This document shows, piece after piece, positions 8,941 to 17,576 of a stretch of 64,000 nucleotides of DNA (positions are counted from its first letter, which is position 1; each line of letters starts with the position of its first letter). The DNA is from Lentisphaera araneosa HTCC2155 (GTDB taxonomy: Bacteria > Verrucomicrobiota > Lentisphaeria > Lentisphaerales > Lentisphaeraceae): the NCBI RefSeq assembly GCF_000170755.1, contig NZ_ABCK01000007.1, forward strand, positions 62,001 through 126,000, read 5' to 3'. The notes beneath the pieces are model-generated. The model had not been told where the DNA came from. It saw nothing but the letters and a program-made list of their open reading frames with translations, and made no database searches. The position numbers and the translations under genes are program-made.

Positions 8941-11822
8941 TTTTTACTCTCCGAATAAACTTTTTTGATGCTACCGCAGCGGTACATCTGGGAACCCCAA
9001 TAAGGGTTTTCAACGCGCTCGGCAGTTTGCAGCCAACTGGCGCCTTGATCATCAAAAGCCATGGAGCAGTAGGCTTTGCGCACAGTGGATTTGAAATGGC
9101 CTTTTTCAGCAAGCGGTATCATGATTTCAGATAAGATCTTAAAATCCGCACGGGCGCTTTTTAGATCTTTGTGGTGCATGTGGACCAAAGAATCTATTTT
9201 CTTGTTCTGTGGCAAGAGAACGCGCAGATTTTTTATTTGAACTTCAACATCATTGGCGGAAGGTAAGTGATCTTTACTCAGTGATTTCTGTATATTGAGG
9301 TAAGCCTGTAGCATTTCGGTAGTTGCCGCGTGAGTTTCAGACTTATGCTTTACAGCTTGTTCCACTTCCACTTGATGGGATTTATGCTCCATCTTGTCTT
9401 CACTGTTCTTAGGGGGAATATTCTTTTTAATGCTGCCGCAGCGGTACATCTGGGAACCCCAATAAGGGTTCTCAACGCGCTCGGCAGTTTGTAGCCAACT
9501 GGCGCCTTGATCATCAAAAGCCATGGAGCAGTAGGCTTTGCGCACAGTGGATTTGAAATGGCCTTTTTCAGCAAGCGGTATCATGATTTCAGATAAGATC
9601 TTAAAGTCCGCACGGGCGCCTTTTAGATCTTTGTGGTGCATGTGGGCCAAATAATCTATTTTCTTGTTCTGTGGCAAGAGAACACGCAGATTTTTTGTTT
9701 GAACTTCAACATCATTGGCGGAAGGTAACTGATCTTTACTCAGTGATTTCTGTATATTGAGGTAAGCCTGTAAAGCGCGATCTTCTGGAGTCATTAATTC
9801 AGAACTTATTTCCTCCTTAGGCGGAGTTTGTTTATGAGCTTCGTGGGCCCTTGTCATTTCAGTTTTTTCACTGTTTGAGTTGATTTGCGGATCATCATTT
9901 AAGGAGTTTGACTTATCATCTTCTCCTATGACCTGCTGAATCTCACCACAGCGGTACATACCACTCCCGAAGTAGGGGTTTTCGATTTTGTGAGCTAGCT
10001 GTAACCATTGAGCACCTTGATCGTTCAATGCCATGGAGCAAAAAGCGATTCGAATGGTTTGAGTACTGCCAAACTGCTTTGTTAAAAGAATCATCTGCTT
10101 TGATAAGGGTTCAAAACGTAAACGTGCAATTTTTAGGCTATCACTATTGCTAATATGATTCATTTTCAGCTTTAGCTGATCTAGGCGTTTGTTTAATAAA
10201 AGCGCTACATCCGGACTTAATTTTGATACTTGCAAAGCATTGATGGCTTGCGTTAACTCGGCACGATACTCTTTGATTTGGCTGAAATTATCTTGGCTCA
10301 GATCCCGACTAAGAGATAAATAAGCCTTTTGTACAGGATAAAGCTGTTCAAGAGTATCTTGTGGTAATTCAATGGTTTTTAATTCCTCCAACTCTTCTTC
10401 TTGACTCATCATGCTGGGCTTCGCCAAAATTTGTAAGGCAGAATCGATTTTAAAAGCTCCATTTGTGACAACTAATTCACCTTCATCTAAGCCTTGCTTA
10501 ACGATGTAATCTTCCCCTGCTCGGGGTCCAAGGGTAATCACTCGACCTTGGTAGATACCGCGCTTAGTTTGGACATAAACGACGGCGCGTTTACCCGTGA
10601 TTAACACGGAGGAGGCAGGAATAACAAGAGGGATTTTCCATTCTCTTTTTTGAGTGAAGCCCAGTTCTTCGGCGGGGACCAAATCCATTCCACAAACTGT
10701 GCAGGATCCAGGCTTGTCACTGATAACTTCTGGATGCATGGGGCTTATCCATTTCCCGGCTAATGAGCTATCCACCATTTGACCCTTTTGGCTGAGTTCT
10801 ACACCTACGCTGGCATTGACAAACATGTCTGGCTTGAGCCGCCCGTCACTGTTGTCCACATTCAAACGTACTTTAACCGTACGTGTTTTTGGATTGAGTA
10901 CAGGATGAATAAAGCTGATCTGTCCTTTGAATAATTCTCCAGGATAAGCTTGAGTTTCAAAGCTAACTGCCTGCGCAAAATGTAACCAGGGTAAATCGCT
11001 TTCATAGGCTTCTAGTTCAATCCAAAGCTTACTAAGGTCTGCGATCGAATACACCGGTACGCCCTCTTTAACATATGCCCCTTCCTTAAGATGCTTTTTA
11101 ATGACCACACCTGCCATGGGTGAGTATTTACTCAAATGCTCAAAGGTGCGCCCGCTGGATTCAATTTCCTGAATTTGTGTAGCGGTCAGTCCCCATAGGC
11201 GCAGCTTGTCACGCGACGCTTGAATAGCCAAAGCGGAACTTTCCTGTACGATTGTGATATCCGACTTTTTCATTTCTTCAGCAGATTTGAGTGCCTGTAT
11301 CAATTCTTCTTGAGCGGTCATCAGTTCTGGGGAATATATCTCAAATAAATGATCGCCTTTTTTAACTTGAACGCCGGTGTAATCAACGAAGAGGCGATCC
11401 AAACGTCCGCCAAAACGAGCACTTACTTGCTTAAGGCGAGTTTCATCGAAGCTTACTTTACCAAGCATTTTTACCGTCATAGAAACCCTACGTTTTTCCA
11501 CAGGTCTAACAGTGATAGCAGCCAGTTTTTCTGCATAGGGACTCAAGCGCAACTCACGTTCCCCCAATTGCTCACCGCCCTTTTTTAGAGGAATAAGTTC
11601 CATGCCGCAAATGGGACAGGGGACTTTATCTTTGAGTTTAAATTGTGGGTGCATGGAGCATGTCCAAATAGTTTCTTCTTTTGGTGATGAAAGATCTTCG
11701 CTTGACTTGGAAAGTCCTTGTTCTGTACTTGTTTGAGTACTTCGGCCAACTAAAAATGAAATACCAGAGCTAAGCACTATGGCCCCTAAAAATACTCCCG
11801 TTAAAATTACTTTTCGTTTCAT
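8937..11822 (-). CDS. cusB: RND periplasmic adaptor CusB-like with two metal-binding and three DUF3347-like domains
   Basis: Membrane-fusion protein joining the pump to the outer-membrane channel; 961 residues, more than twice the usual ~400. Order: N-terminal membrane anchor; heavy-metal-binding domain (TCSMHPQF...CPICGMELIPL, ~55-82); CusB-like hairpin/barrel (~95-350); second heavy-metal-binding domain (SPMHPEV...CTVCGMDLVPA, ~361-385); beta-barrel end; then three DUF3347-like domains (~500-625, 683-796, 837-950), each ending with an FCSMA/YCSMA...WLQ...ENPYFG/ENPYWG...MYRCG pattern. The last two are almost identical in DNA. Met, His and Cys in these domains suggest a metal store or chaperone feeding the pump. 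Both ends overlap neighbours by 4 bp. Confidence 0.92.
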   Translation of the reverse strand: MKRKVILTGVFLGAIVLSSGISFLVGRSTQTSTEQGLSKSSEDLSSPKEETIWTCSMHPQFKLKDKVPCPICGMELIPLKKGGEQLGERELRLSPYAEKLAAITVRPVEKRRVSMTVKMLGKVSFDETRLKQVSARFGGRLDRLFVDYTGVQVKKGDHLFEIYSPELMTAQEELIQALKSAEEMKKSDITIVQESSALAIQASRDKLRLWGLTATQIQEIESSGRTFEHLSKYSPMAGVVIKKHLKEGAYVKEGVPVYSIADLSKLWIELEAYESDLPWLHFAQAVSFETQAYPGELFKGQISFIHPVLNPKTRTVKVRLNVDNSDGRLKPDMFVNASVGVELSQKGQMVDSSLAGKWISPMHPEVISDKPGSCTVCGMDLVPAEELGFTQKREWKIPLVIPASSVLITGKRAVVYVQTKRGIYQGRVITLGPRAGEDYIVKQGLDEGELVVTNGAFKIDSALQILAKPSMMSQEEELEELKTIELPQDTLEQLYPVQKAYLSLSRDLSQDNFSQIKEYRAELTQAINALQVSKLSPDVALLLNKRLDQLKLKMNHISNSDSLKIARLRFEPLSKQMILLTKQFGSTQTIRIAFCSMALNDQGAQWLQLAHKIENPYFGSGMYRCGEIQQVIGEDDKSNSLNDDPQINSNSEKTEMTRAHEAHKQTPPKEEISSELMTPEDRALQAYLNIQKSLSKDQLPSANDVEVQTKNLRVLLPQNKKIDYLAHMHHKDLKGARADFKILSEIMIPLAEKGHFKSTVRKAYCSMAFDDQGASWLQTAERVENPYWGSQMYRCGSIKKNIPPKNSEDKMEHKSHQVEVEQAVKHKSETHAATTEMLQAYLNIQKSLSKDHLPSANDVEVQIKNLRVLLPQNKKIDSLVHMHHKDLKSARADFKILSEIMIPLAEKGHFKSTVRKAYCSMAFDDQGASWLQTAERVENPYWGSQMYRCGSIKKVYSESKK
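8971..9772. repeat. Tandem duplication of a ~340-bp DUF3347 segment (462-bp period)
   Basis: Segments 8971-9310 and 9433-9772 are near-identical, offset by exactly 462 bp (154 codons), so the reading frame is kept. The ~122-bp linker between them differs. This points to a recent in-frame domain duplication inside cusB. Confidence 0.95.
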
Positions 11823-13156
11823 TGGGCTTCTCCATAAATATTTTCATTTGCGGCGAGTTCTCTTAGCCTTGCATATTGTTTGTAAATTCGTGTTTCAGCC
11901 TTTTTCTGCATATGCTCAAAATCCAATTGCTGACGTTGAATATCGATCAATTCTAAAAAGCTGGATTTTCCGTTGCGGTAGGACTGCAGGGTGATCTTTA
12001 ATGACTGGCTGTTTTTAGGTATTAAAGTATTAGTGTAAAGGCGATAAGTTCGCGCACTATCTTGGAGCTCAAAAAGCGTTGTCGTCAGTGCGCGTTCGAG
12101 TTCTCTTCGCTTGCCTATTTTGGAATTTGCGAGGCTTTCGCGATGATTGATAGCTGATTGTTCCAGTGCACTATAGCGTTTTTGGTTGAGGGGTATAGTC
12201 ATCCCTACAGTCAGCATAATCGGATCTTTTCCATCGTCAGGGTGTGTTGTATCACCACCACTGGTGCGGATATATTTCACACCTACAGAAAAATCAGGGT
12301 AATGATCTTTTTTGGCTAAGAGAATTTGGTCCGATGCTGAGTTCAGTTTAAATTCAAAGCTCTTGAGCTCTGGGTTATTCGCATAGATAGCATGAAGAAG
12401 TTCTTTTTTGGATTTTAGAGTACTTATCTTGTGAGGTTTTGCAGTAAAAGTGATAGCCGTTCCTGGCGCGAGATTCAGCAATTCATTCATGCGGGATTTA
12501 AGGGGCATATAACGCAATTTAAGGTGCGCTATACGATTTTCTATGTGCCCGAGTTCGACTTGTAGCTTAATCAAATCTTTAGAGCTTTGGCCAGTTTTTA
12601 TAATGTTACGAGCAATGGGTTCAAAGGACAGTAAGAGGCCTTTGTTTTCGCGCGCAATGCGTGAGGCTTCCTGAAGATAATAAAAATCGTAATAGAGCTG
12701 TTCCAATTCTTTAAATACTTTTAAAGTTCTGCTTTGCAGATCAGCTTGTGCGGCGCGTGCTTTTTTAGATTGTGTGGAATGTTGTAGATCAAGTCTGCCA
12801 AACCAAGGTAGTTTTTGGATGAGATTTACAGCTTGTTTTTGTGGGCCTGTACGGGTTTCTACTTCTTCAAAATAATGTGTAAAACTGACAAAGGGATCGG
12901 GGAGGTCACCAGCGGTATTAACCTTCAAAAATTCTGCTTGCCAGTTATTATAAGCAGCTCGGATGGAGGGATTATTTGCTAAAGCTTCTTTTTTTAATTT
13001 TAATAGTTGCTCGTCATGCTCAAAACTTAACGGAGCTTGAGCTTCAAGGGAGTTTTTAACCTTCACCTTATCTTGTATTAAAGTGGAGTCAGTTTTTGGC
13101 TTTGTTTCAGCGATAAAAGTTGAAAGTAGTACAGTTGTAAATATTAATAACTTCAT
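11819..13156 (-). CDS. cusC: TolC-family outer-membrane efflux channel (CusC-like)
   Basis: Outer-membrane component of the tripartite efflux system, 445 residues, with an N-terminal export signal. It has the two-fold repeated, helix-rich, Lys/Gln-rich pattern of OEP proteins: LKLKKEALANNPSIRAAYNN near residue 52 starts the first half, and LHAIYANNPELKSFEFKLN starts the second. PWFGRL and SVGVKYIRTSGG are family-like turns. Its stop overlaps the cusB start by 4 bp (ATGA), so cusC, cusB and cusA form one translationally coupled operon. A perfect inverted repeat at 13190-13212 lies just upstream. Confidence 0.9.
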   Translation of the reverse strand: MKLLIFTTVLLSTFIAETKPKTDSTLIQDKVKVKNSLEAQAPLSFEHDEQLLKLKKEALANNPSIRAAYNNWQAEFLKVNTAGDLPDPFVSFTHYFEEVETRTGPQKQAVNLIQKLPWFGRLDLQHSTQSKKARAAQADLQSRTLKVFKELEQLYYDFYYLQEASRIARENKGLLLSFEPIARNIIKTGQSSKDLIKLQVELGHIENRIAHLKLRYMPLKSRMNELLNLAPGTAITFTAKPHKISTLKSKKELLHAIYANNPELKSFEFKLNSASDQILLAKKDHYPDFSVGVKYIRTSGGDTTHPDDGKDPIMLTVGMTIPLNQKRYSALEQSAINHRESLANSKIGKRRELERALTTTLFELQDSARTYRLYTNTLIPKNSQSLKITLQSYRNGKSSFLELIDIQRQQLDFEHMQKKAETRIYKQYARLRELAANENIYGEAQ

Positions 13157-13189
13157 GATTTTTCTCGAGTTTTAATGAATCAAGATATT

Positions 13190-13212
13190 GCCTATGACAA
13201 AGGTATAGGCAC
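13190..13212. promoter_or_regulatory. Perfect inverted repeat upstream of cusCBA, candidate operator
   Basis: TGCCTAT - 9 nt - ATAGGCA, 34 bp upstream of the cusC start codon and between it and the terminator of the preceding gene. No U-tract follows on either strand, so an operator for a metal sensor is more likely than a terminator. Which regulator binds is unknown. Confidence 0.45.
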
Positions 13213-13213
13213 A

Positions 13214-13260
13214 GAAAAAAACATGAAGGCTCAGTGCGTCTACGCGCAGCAAGCTTCATG
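13214..13260 (-). terminator. Hairpin plus T-tract after the Cys-rich gene
   Basis: CATGAAG (13222-13228) pairs with CTTCATG (13254-13260), with an inner TGCG/CGCA stem. On the minus strand it is followed by a run of seven T. It separates the small Cys-rich gene from cusC and could act as a partial terminator or attenuator. Confidence 0.6.
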
Positions 13261-13275
13261 CCGTCATGAAGTGAA

Positions 13276-13719
13276 TTAACAGAGGTAAGCGTTGTGTAGA
13301 ATAAAGAGGGCTTTATTCGAAGAGAGGGCAATAAAAGTATCCCTCGGAGGACTCTTATTATTACCAAGTTTATTTAGTAGATTTGTAGGTAATACGGGTT
13401 CATAGAAAGCCACATAAAGCTCTAAATTATCACCTTGAGCTAAGTTGATTTCTACATCACCGGCTGCTACAAAGGGCATGGTAAGTTGATGATCAATCGA
13501 GTTACAGCAAATTTCGCTGAGAATTTCACCTGGCTGATTTTCAGTTGTTTCTTCGGATCCGCAACAACTTTTCTTGACTTTAACTTCCAGTTTCTTAGCA
13601 CAGCAGGATTTTAAAATGTGTAGTGAATTCTGCTTTGCACAGGCATAAAGGGGCACATCACCAAAAGCGAATACCATCGCTAATAGGCCGGTCATAAATA
13701 CGCCGAGTGCTTTTTTCAT
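13276..13719 (-). CDS. Small secreted Cys-rich protein at the head of the cus operon
   Basis: 147 residues: a signal peptide (ALGVFMTGLLAMVFAFG), then paired cysteines (CAKQ, SCCAKK, SCCGSEE, ICCNSIDH), a mainly beta-like hydrophobic middle and a SPPRD motif near the C-terminus. The paired Cys and the PP near the end recall the small HYC_CC_PP proteins found in copper-efflux loci of Bacteroidetes-like bacteria, but the match is by eye only. Position, orientation and Cys content suggest extracytoplasmic Cu(I)/Ag(I) binding. AGGATA precedes the ATG. A terminator-like hairpin separates it from cusC. Confidence 0.7.
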   Translation of the reverse strand: MKKALGVFMTGLLAMVFAFGDVPLYACAKQNSLHILKSCCAKKLEVKVKKSCCGSEETTENQPGEILSEICCNSIDHQLTMPFVAAGDVEINLAQGDNLELYVAFYEPVLPTNLLNKLGNNKSPPRDTFIALSSNKALFILHNAYLC

Positions 13720-13875
13720 TTTATATCCTGATTATTGATTACATAAATCTATTACTTAAAAGGATCTACATCAAGTCGTAGGACAAAGCATACAGATTTT
13801 ATCACGAAAGTATATGCCGGAATTGCTTGAATAAAACTTGGGGAAGCGAAGTTAAATACAAAAATTAAACCCCCA

Positions 13876-13908
13876 AAACAAAAGGTCACAGAAAAATCTG
13901 TGACCTTT
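13876..13908 (-). terminator. Rho-independent terminator of the acyltransferase gene
   Basis: AAAGGTCACAG (13881-13891) and CTGTGACCTTT (13898-13908) form an 11-bp stem with a 6-nt loop, followed on the minus strand by TTTTGTTTTGG. Confidence 0.8.
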
Positions 13909-13934
13909 AAGTTTTGACTTGAGCGGTTTTACAA

Positions 13935-15677
13935 TTACACGTAGCTTGGACTGCAGTGTTGATCGCAGTAATTTTGATAATTTTCTCCGAGATAAGTGAG
14001 CAGGCTTTTGGCGGGAGCCTTGGGCAAATCGACAACGATCAAGCCATCGAGTGTACCGCCGAAGTGTTCATCTACTGAGAAAGAACAAAATTTGCCTCCA
14101 AGTTTCATGTAATGCTTCACGAGGGGAGGGATATCCTTGTTGTCTGGTTCAATATTTTTGATCAGGGCTGATAATTGCTCGGGATTCGAGATATTGAGCA
14201 TTTTGCAATAGCGGCGAATCTCGCGATTAAACTTGTGAAGTTTAGCTTTTTGTTTTGAACTCACAGACTGATTATCATTCAATAAGAGCTCAGCAATGAG
14301 TGCACGGGACACGGCGCTATAATCACTACTTACCGATACGGCACCAATGAGGTAACGGTATTGCGGGTTTCGCATCATGTAGGCGCCGATACCTCTCCAC
14401 AAGAGAAGCAGAGAATACGGTTTTCTTTGGTAATCGGGACTAACAAAAGAGCGGCCCATTTCCAAACCTTGCTGATACTTATCGTAGAATTCAGGGGAAA
14501 AATTATAAAAATTCGAGGTATACATACCTTTGAGTCCGAGCTCATTGAGGCGACCAATGCGGTAGGCACCAACGATTTCATTTTCTTCGCGATTCCAAAT
14601 GAAGAGTTGTTCATAAGCATCATCATATTTATCTAGGTCGAGTTCTTTGCCTGTCCCTTCATTGGCTCGACGGAAAGTAATTTCTCGTAAACGTCCAATT
14701 TCCCGCATCAACTGAGGGATTTTGTCTGATGTACTGCAGTACACATCAAATTCTTTGTAGCTATGGAGCTTTGCCAAGGGGGGTAGGTGACTGATTTCTC
14801 TCTTCAAAACTTCTTTGGAAATGGCGTCAATGATTGGAGCCTGATCCGTATCACTCATATCAAAATCTTTCTTTTTGAGCTCAGTATTGAGCAGCAAACT
14901 CTGGAGACGTAGAAAGGCAATGCCCTCAAGTTCATTATCAAATGATTTGATTTTAGGTGGATTAATAGCACTGCCAATTTTTACCTTAACTTTGCGATTT
15001 TCGCGACTCAATTCGCGGGGGAGTAGTGCGGTGCGCACTAAGGGATGGATCATGCCGAGAGCATTGAACAAGAGACTATTGCGGCCTTTGAAATGCACTG
15101 GGACGACATTGGCTTTTGCAATTTTGGCTAAACGGAAAATAGCTGGATTCCATTCATCATCGCTGACGCGGTGGTCTTCATGATGATAATGAGAAACGGC
15201 CCCAGCGGGAAAAACCGCGAGTAGGCCACCGTCTTTTAGGTGTTGCAAAGATTCGCGCATGGGGCGATGGTTTTTGTCATTATTTCTGTTAAAAGCATCC
15301 ACATAAATGCAATCTTGGGAGACGGCATCAATCTGTGATAAAAAGTGATTGGCCATGATTTTGACATCGGGACGCACGTGCTTAATCAGGCGGAGTAAGA
15401 TGAGACCATCGATGCCACCGAAGGGGTGATTAGCGACGACCAATACAGGGCCAGTTTTGGGGATATTGGCGAGTGATTGATGATCCAAATCAAGTTGAAT
15501 ATTTAGAATATCTAAAGCCTGGTCGATAAACTCTTCACTCGTTGGACTATCTTCGATTTGTTGGTAGACATCGTCTAACTTATTAAATTTCAGTACTTTA
15601 TTGAGAAGAGGAGCTGAAAGTTCGAAGATCGCTTTATCTTCAAGAAGGTTTTCGATACAGATTTTTTTGCTTTTCAT
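13935..15677 (-). CDS. Two-domain acyltransferase, OlsF-like (PlsC-type + OlsB-type)
   Basis: 580 residues from the ATG at 15677 (an in-frame GTG lies 12 nt upstream; neither has a strong ribosome site). The N-terminal half (about 60-280) is a PlsC-type lysophospholipid acyltransferase domain with NHPFGGIDG, FPAGAVSHYH and VVPVHFKGRN. The C-terminal half (about 310-570) is an OlsB/hemolysin-type GNAT acyltransferase (REITFRRANEGTG...DDAYEQLFIWN...IVGAYRIG). This fusion order is that of OlsF, which makes ornithine lipids by N-acylating ornithine and then O-acylating the product. Ornithine-lipid synthesis is therefore the best guess; other aminolipids are possible. Confidence 0.8.
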   Translation of the reverse strand: MKSKKICIENLLEDKAIFELSAPLLNKVLKFNKLDDVYQQIEDSPTSEEFIDQALDILNIQLDLDHQSLANIPKTGPVLVVANHPFGGIDGLILLRLIKHVRPDVKIMANHFLSQIDAVSQDCIYVDAFNRNNDKNHRPMRESLQHLKDGGLLAVFPAGAVSHYHHEDHRVSDDEWNPAIFRLAKIAKANVVPVHFKGRNSLLFNALGMIHPLVRTALLPRELSRENRKVKVKIGSAINPPKIKSFDNELEGIAFLRLQSLLLNTELKKKDFDMSDTDQAPIIDAISKEVLKREISHLPPLAKLHSYKEFDVYCSTSDKIPQLMREIGRLREITFRRANEGTGKELDLDKYDDAYEQLFIWNREENEIVGAYRIGRLNELGLKGMYTSNFYNFSPEFYDKYQQGLEMGRSFVSPDYQRKPYSLLLLWRGIGAYMMRNPQYRYLIGAVSVSSDYSAVSRALIAELLLNDNQSVSSKQKAKLHKFNREIRRYCKMLNISNPEQLSALIKNIEPDNKDIPPLVKHYMKLGGKFCSFSVDEHFGGTLDGLIVVDLPKAPAKSLLTYLGENYQNYCDQHCSPSYV

Positions 15678-15754
15678 AATAACGCCCACTTTGGTTTTTT
15701 GACGCTATTAAGTTAAAGCAAGAAAATGATTCCATGAAATCAATTATATGTGGA

Positions 15755-15781
15755 CTTACTATTGACAAAATCAATAGTAAG
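15755..15781. repeat. Perfect 11-bp inverted repeat between two minus-strand genes
   Basis: CTTACTATTGA (15755-15765), 5-nt spacer, TCAATAGTAAG (15771-15781). It lies between the hydrolase stop and the acyltransferase start. There is no T-tract on the minus strand, so it may be an operator for the acyltransferase gene or a weak terminator or processing stem. Confidence 0.5.
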
Positions 15782-15810
15782 CTGAGTGAGCAAAGATGTA
15801 TTTGGTTTTA

Positions 15811-16599
15811 CTAGGCTAGGTATTCAACGATCTGTTGTAAAGTCCACTCAGGGGCGTCCTCGGGTAGGTCATGACCCGCTGTATCATGTGTTTCCATAGG
15901 AGCTTTTAAAGTTTTTGCCAAAATTTTACTGCATTGAGGGCTCACAAAGCGATCTTGAATTGAACTGAGGATAATGAGATCGTCTTGATTGACAATGAGC
16001 TCAGGTTTTGCGGCGGCCGCAGCCCGAAGTTGCTTGATAAAACTAAGGGGACGAACAGGTCGTTGCTTTCTGATCTTTTGCCATTTGTTGGCGGTAGCTT
16101 CATTTTTACCATTGAGGTTACAGACCACATCCAAAAGCTTCTTTTCTAAAGAGGGGATCAAAGGAAGACTAAGGATAAGCGGATAATATTTAAACTTCAT
16201 TCGTTGCCAAAAGGGAGAAAGTCCCCCATGGCTCGTGTTAATCAAAAAGAATTTCTTGATCTCACTAGAGAATTGATTTCTATATTGTAGTCCCACCATG
16301 GCACCAAATGAGACGCCAATAAAATAACGATTATCCGAATGAGCTAAGTTTTGTATTAATTCATTAAGGTGTTCTGCGTAATCGTCTATTTTTACAGGAC
16401 TTAAATGCTCATGAAAAATCCCGTTACCTGGAAGATCGAGGCAGTGAACTTCGTCTTCGGAAAAGTGTTTCTCTAAGTGATTCGGTAACACTCCCCAATG
16501 ACCAGCATCTCGGCAGAGGCCACGGAGAAGAATAAATTGCTTTTTAGCTGTACCACTTACTTCGGGCGAGCTCGAGGATGGTGTGTCGTTCGGTATCAT
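15811..16599 (-). CDS. Alpha/beta hydrolase
   Basis: 262 residues, no signal peptide, so cytoplasmic. Nucleophile elbow GVSFG (GxSxG) near residue 97, acid residue probably in SIQDRFVSP, histidine in TAGHDLPED, with an oxyanion-hole region LLRGLCRDAGHWG. It belongs to the general esterase/lipase-like alpha/beta fold group; the substrate is not predictable. It overlaps the end of the upstream M14 gene by 56 nt, which places it last in a three-gene unit with the PHP/glycosyltransferase protein and the peptidase. Confidence 0.8.
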   Translation of the reverse strand: MIPNDTPSSSSPEVSGTAKKQFILLRGLCRDAGHWGVLPNHLEKHFSEDEVHCLDLPGNGIFHEHLSPVKIDDYAEHLNELIQNLAHSDNRYFIGVSFGAMVGLQYRNQFSSEIKKFFLINTSHGGLSPFWQRMKFKYYPLILSLPLIPSLEKKLLDVVCNLNGKNEATANKWQKIRKQRPVRPLSFIKQLRAAAAAKPELIVNQDDLIILSSIQDRFVSPQCSKILAKTLKAPMETHDTAGHDLPEDAPEWTLQQIVEYLA

Positions 16600-17575
16600 T
16601 TTGTGGGATCCATTTTTTAGAACTTATACAGGCTTCCATCAAAAAGCCAATGAGCATAATGTGTCGGCGCAATACTCTTTCGTAACGATGAGCCGACATG
16701 GAATTGAAATAGCCTGTCATTGAAAAAAGTTGACGGGGGTTCTTTTTGAGCCATAGCCAACTACCGAGCTCCAGGGTCAAGGGAAGAAAGATTCCTGAAT
16801 TAGAGCTTTTTTCATGCTCTAATAAGAGGTAATCCCAGAGGTCACCATGGATGAGGTAATGGCGAATTTGTGGTTCAAATTTATAGGCGTGGTAGGGGAA
16901 ACCTTCTCGCAGTAAGCGGCGCAGTTTGTAGATTTCTACTAGACAGGGAGGCTCGCTTGTCGTATGGGCAAAAGGAAACCAAATGCGGTCGCGGAGCCCA
17001 AAGCCCGAATGGAGATCAAGACTAATGGTACACTTACTTTCGAAAGTATGTTTTTTCACAAAGTTAATAAGAGCCTGAGATTCTTTTTCTAAACCATTAT
17101 TCCCTCTAAACCAAGGGAGGCGAGGGCTATAACTTTGACCACCCCAGAGTTGGTGTTTTTTTAGATCGGGACTATTGAGTGGGGCATTGCGCATAAGGTC
17201 GACACGATTAGCGTTGTAACGAGATTTGAGTGCCATTCCTGCAGGGTTGACTATCGGGATGACGACGAAGCGCATTTTACGAAGTAGAGATTTACGTGAT
17301 TTCGACCATGAACCGAGCGAGAGCCATGACTTGAGAAAGGAGAGCGCCACATGTGTGCCAATCCGTTCGAGACCATGAACTCCAGCAGTCATACAGAATA
17401 CAGGTGCAGTGGGATCGGGATTGCCTGCCACTAAGCCGTAAATGGGGTACCTGTGATTTTTATGCTCAATTTCATCCAGCACTTCAAGTTTGAAATCAAA
17501 GTTTCTGTTTTCGATTAAACCAAGTAAGATGTCCATTTCAGGCAGGGCAATATCCCTGCTAAGCAAATGTTTCAT
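16544..17575 (-). CDS. M14-family zinc carboxypeptidase / amidoacylase
   Basis: 343 residues. The zinc ligands of M14 and succinylglutamate-desuccinylase-like enzymes are visible: HGLE (HxxE) near residue 69 and the later H in SLDLHSGFG; LTLELGSW supplies the catalytic Glu. FVVIPIVNPAGMALKSRYNANRVDLMRN matches the Asn-Pro-x-Gly and N-R-x-x-x-x-R substrate-binding region of the family. There is no export signal, so it probably acts in the cytoplasm on a peptide or N-acyl amino acid. The start is one base from the stop of the PHP gene. Confidence 0.82.
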   Translation of the reverse strand: MKHLLSRDIALPEMDILLGLIENRNFDFKLEVLDEIEHKNHRYPIYGLVAGNPDPTAPVFCMTAGVHGLERIGTHVALSFLKSWLSLGSWSKSRKSLLRKMRFVVIPIVNPAGMALKSRYNANRVDLMRNAPLNSPDLKKHQLWGGQSYSPRLPWFRGNNGLEKESQALINFVKKHTFESKCTISLDLHSGFGLRDRIWFPFAHTTSEPPCLVEIYKLRRLLREGFPYHAYKFEPQIRHYLIHGDLWDYLLLEHEKSSNSGIFLPLTLELGSWLWLKKNPRQLFSMTGYFNSMSAHRYERVLRRHIMLIGFLMEACISSKKWIPQNDTERHTILELARSKWYS

Positions 17576-17576
17576 T

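Noticed and set aside
15755-15781. Terminator for the alpha/beta hydrolase gene
   Set aside because: A perfect stem exists but no T-tract follows on the minus strand; kept as an unassigned inverted repeat.
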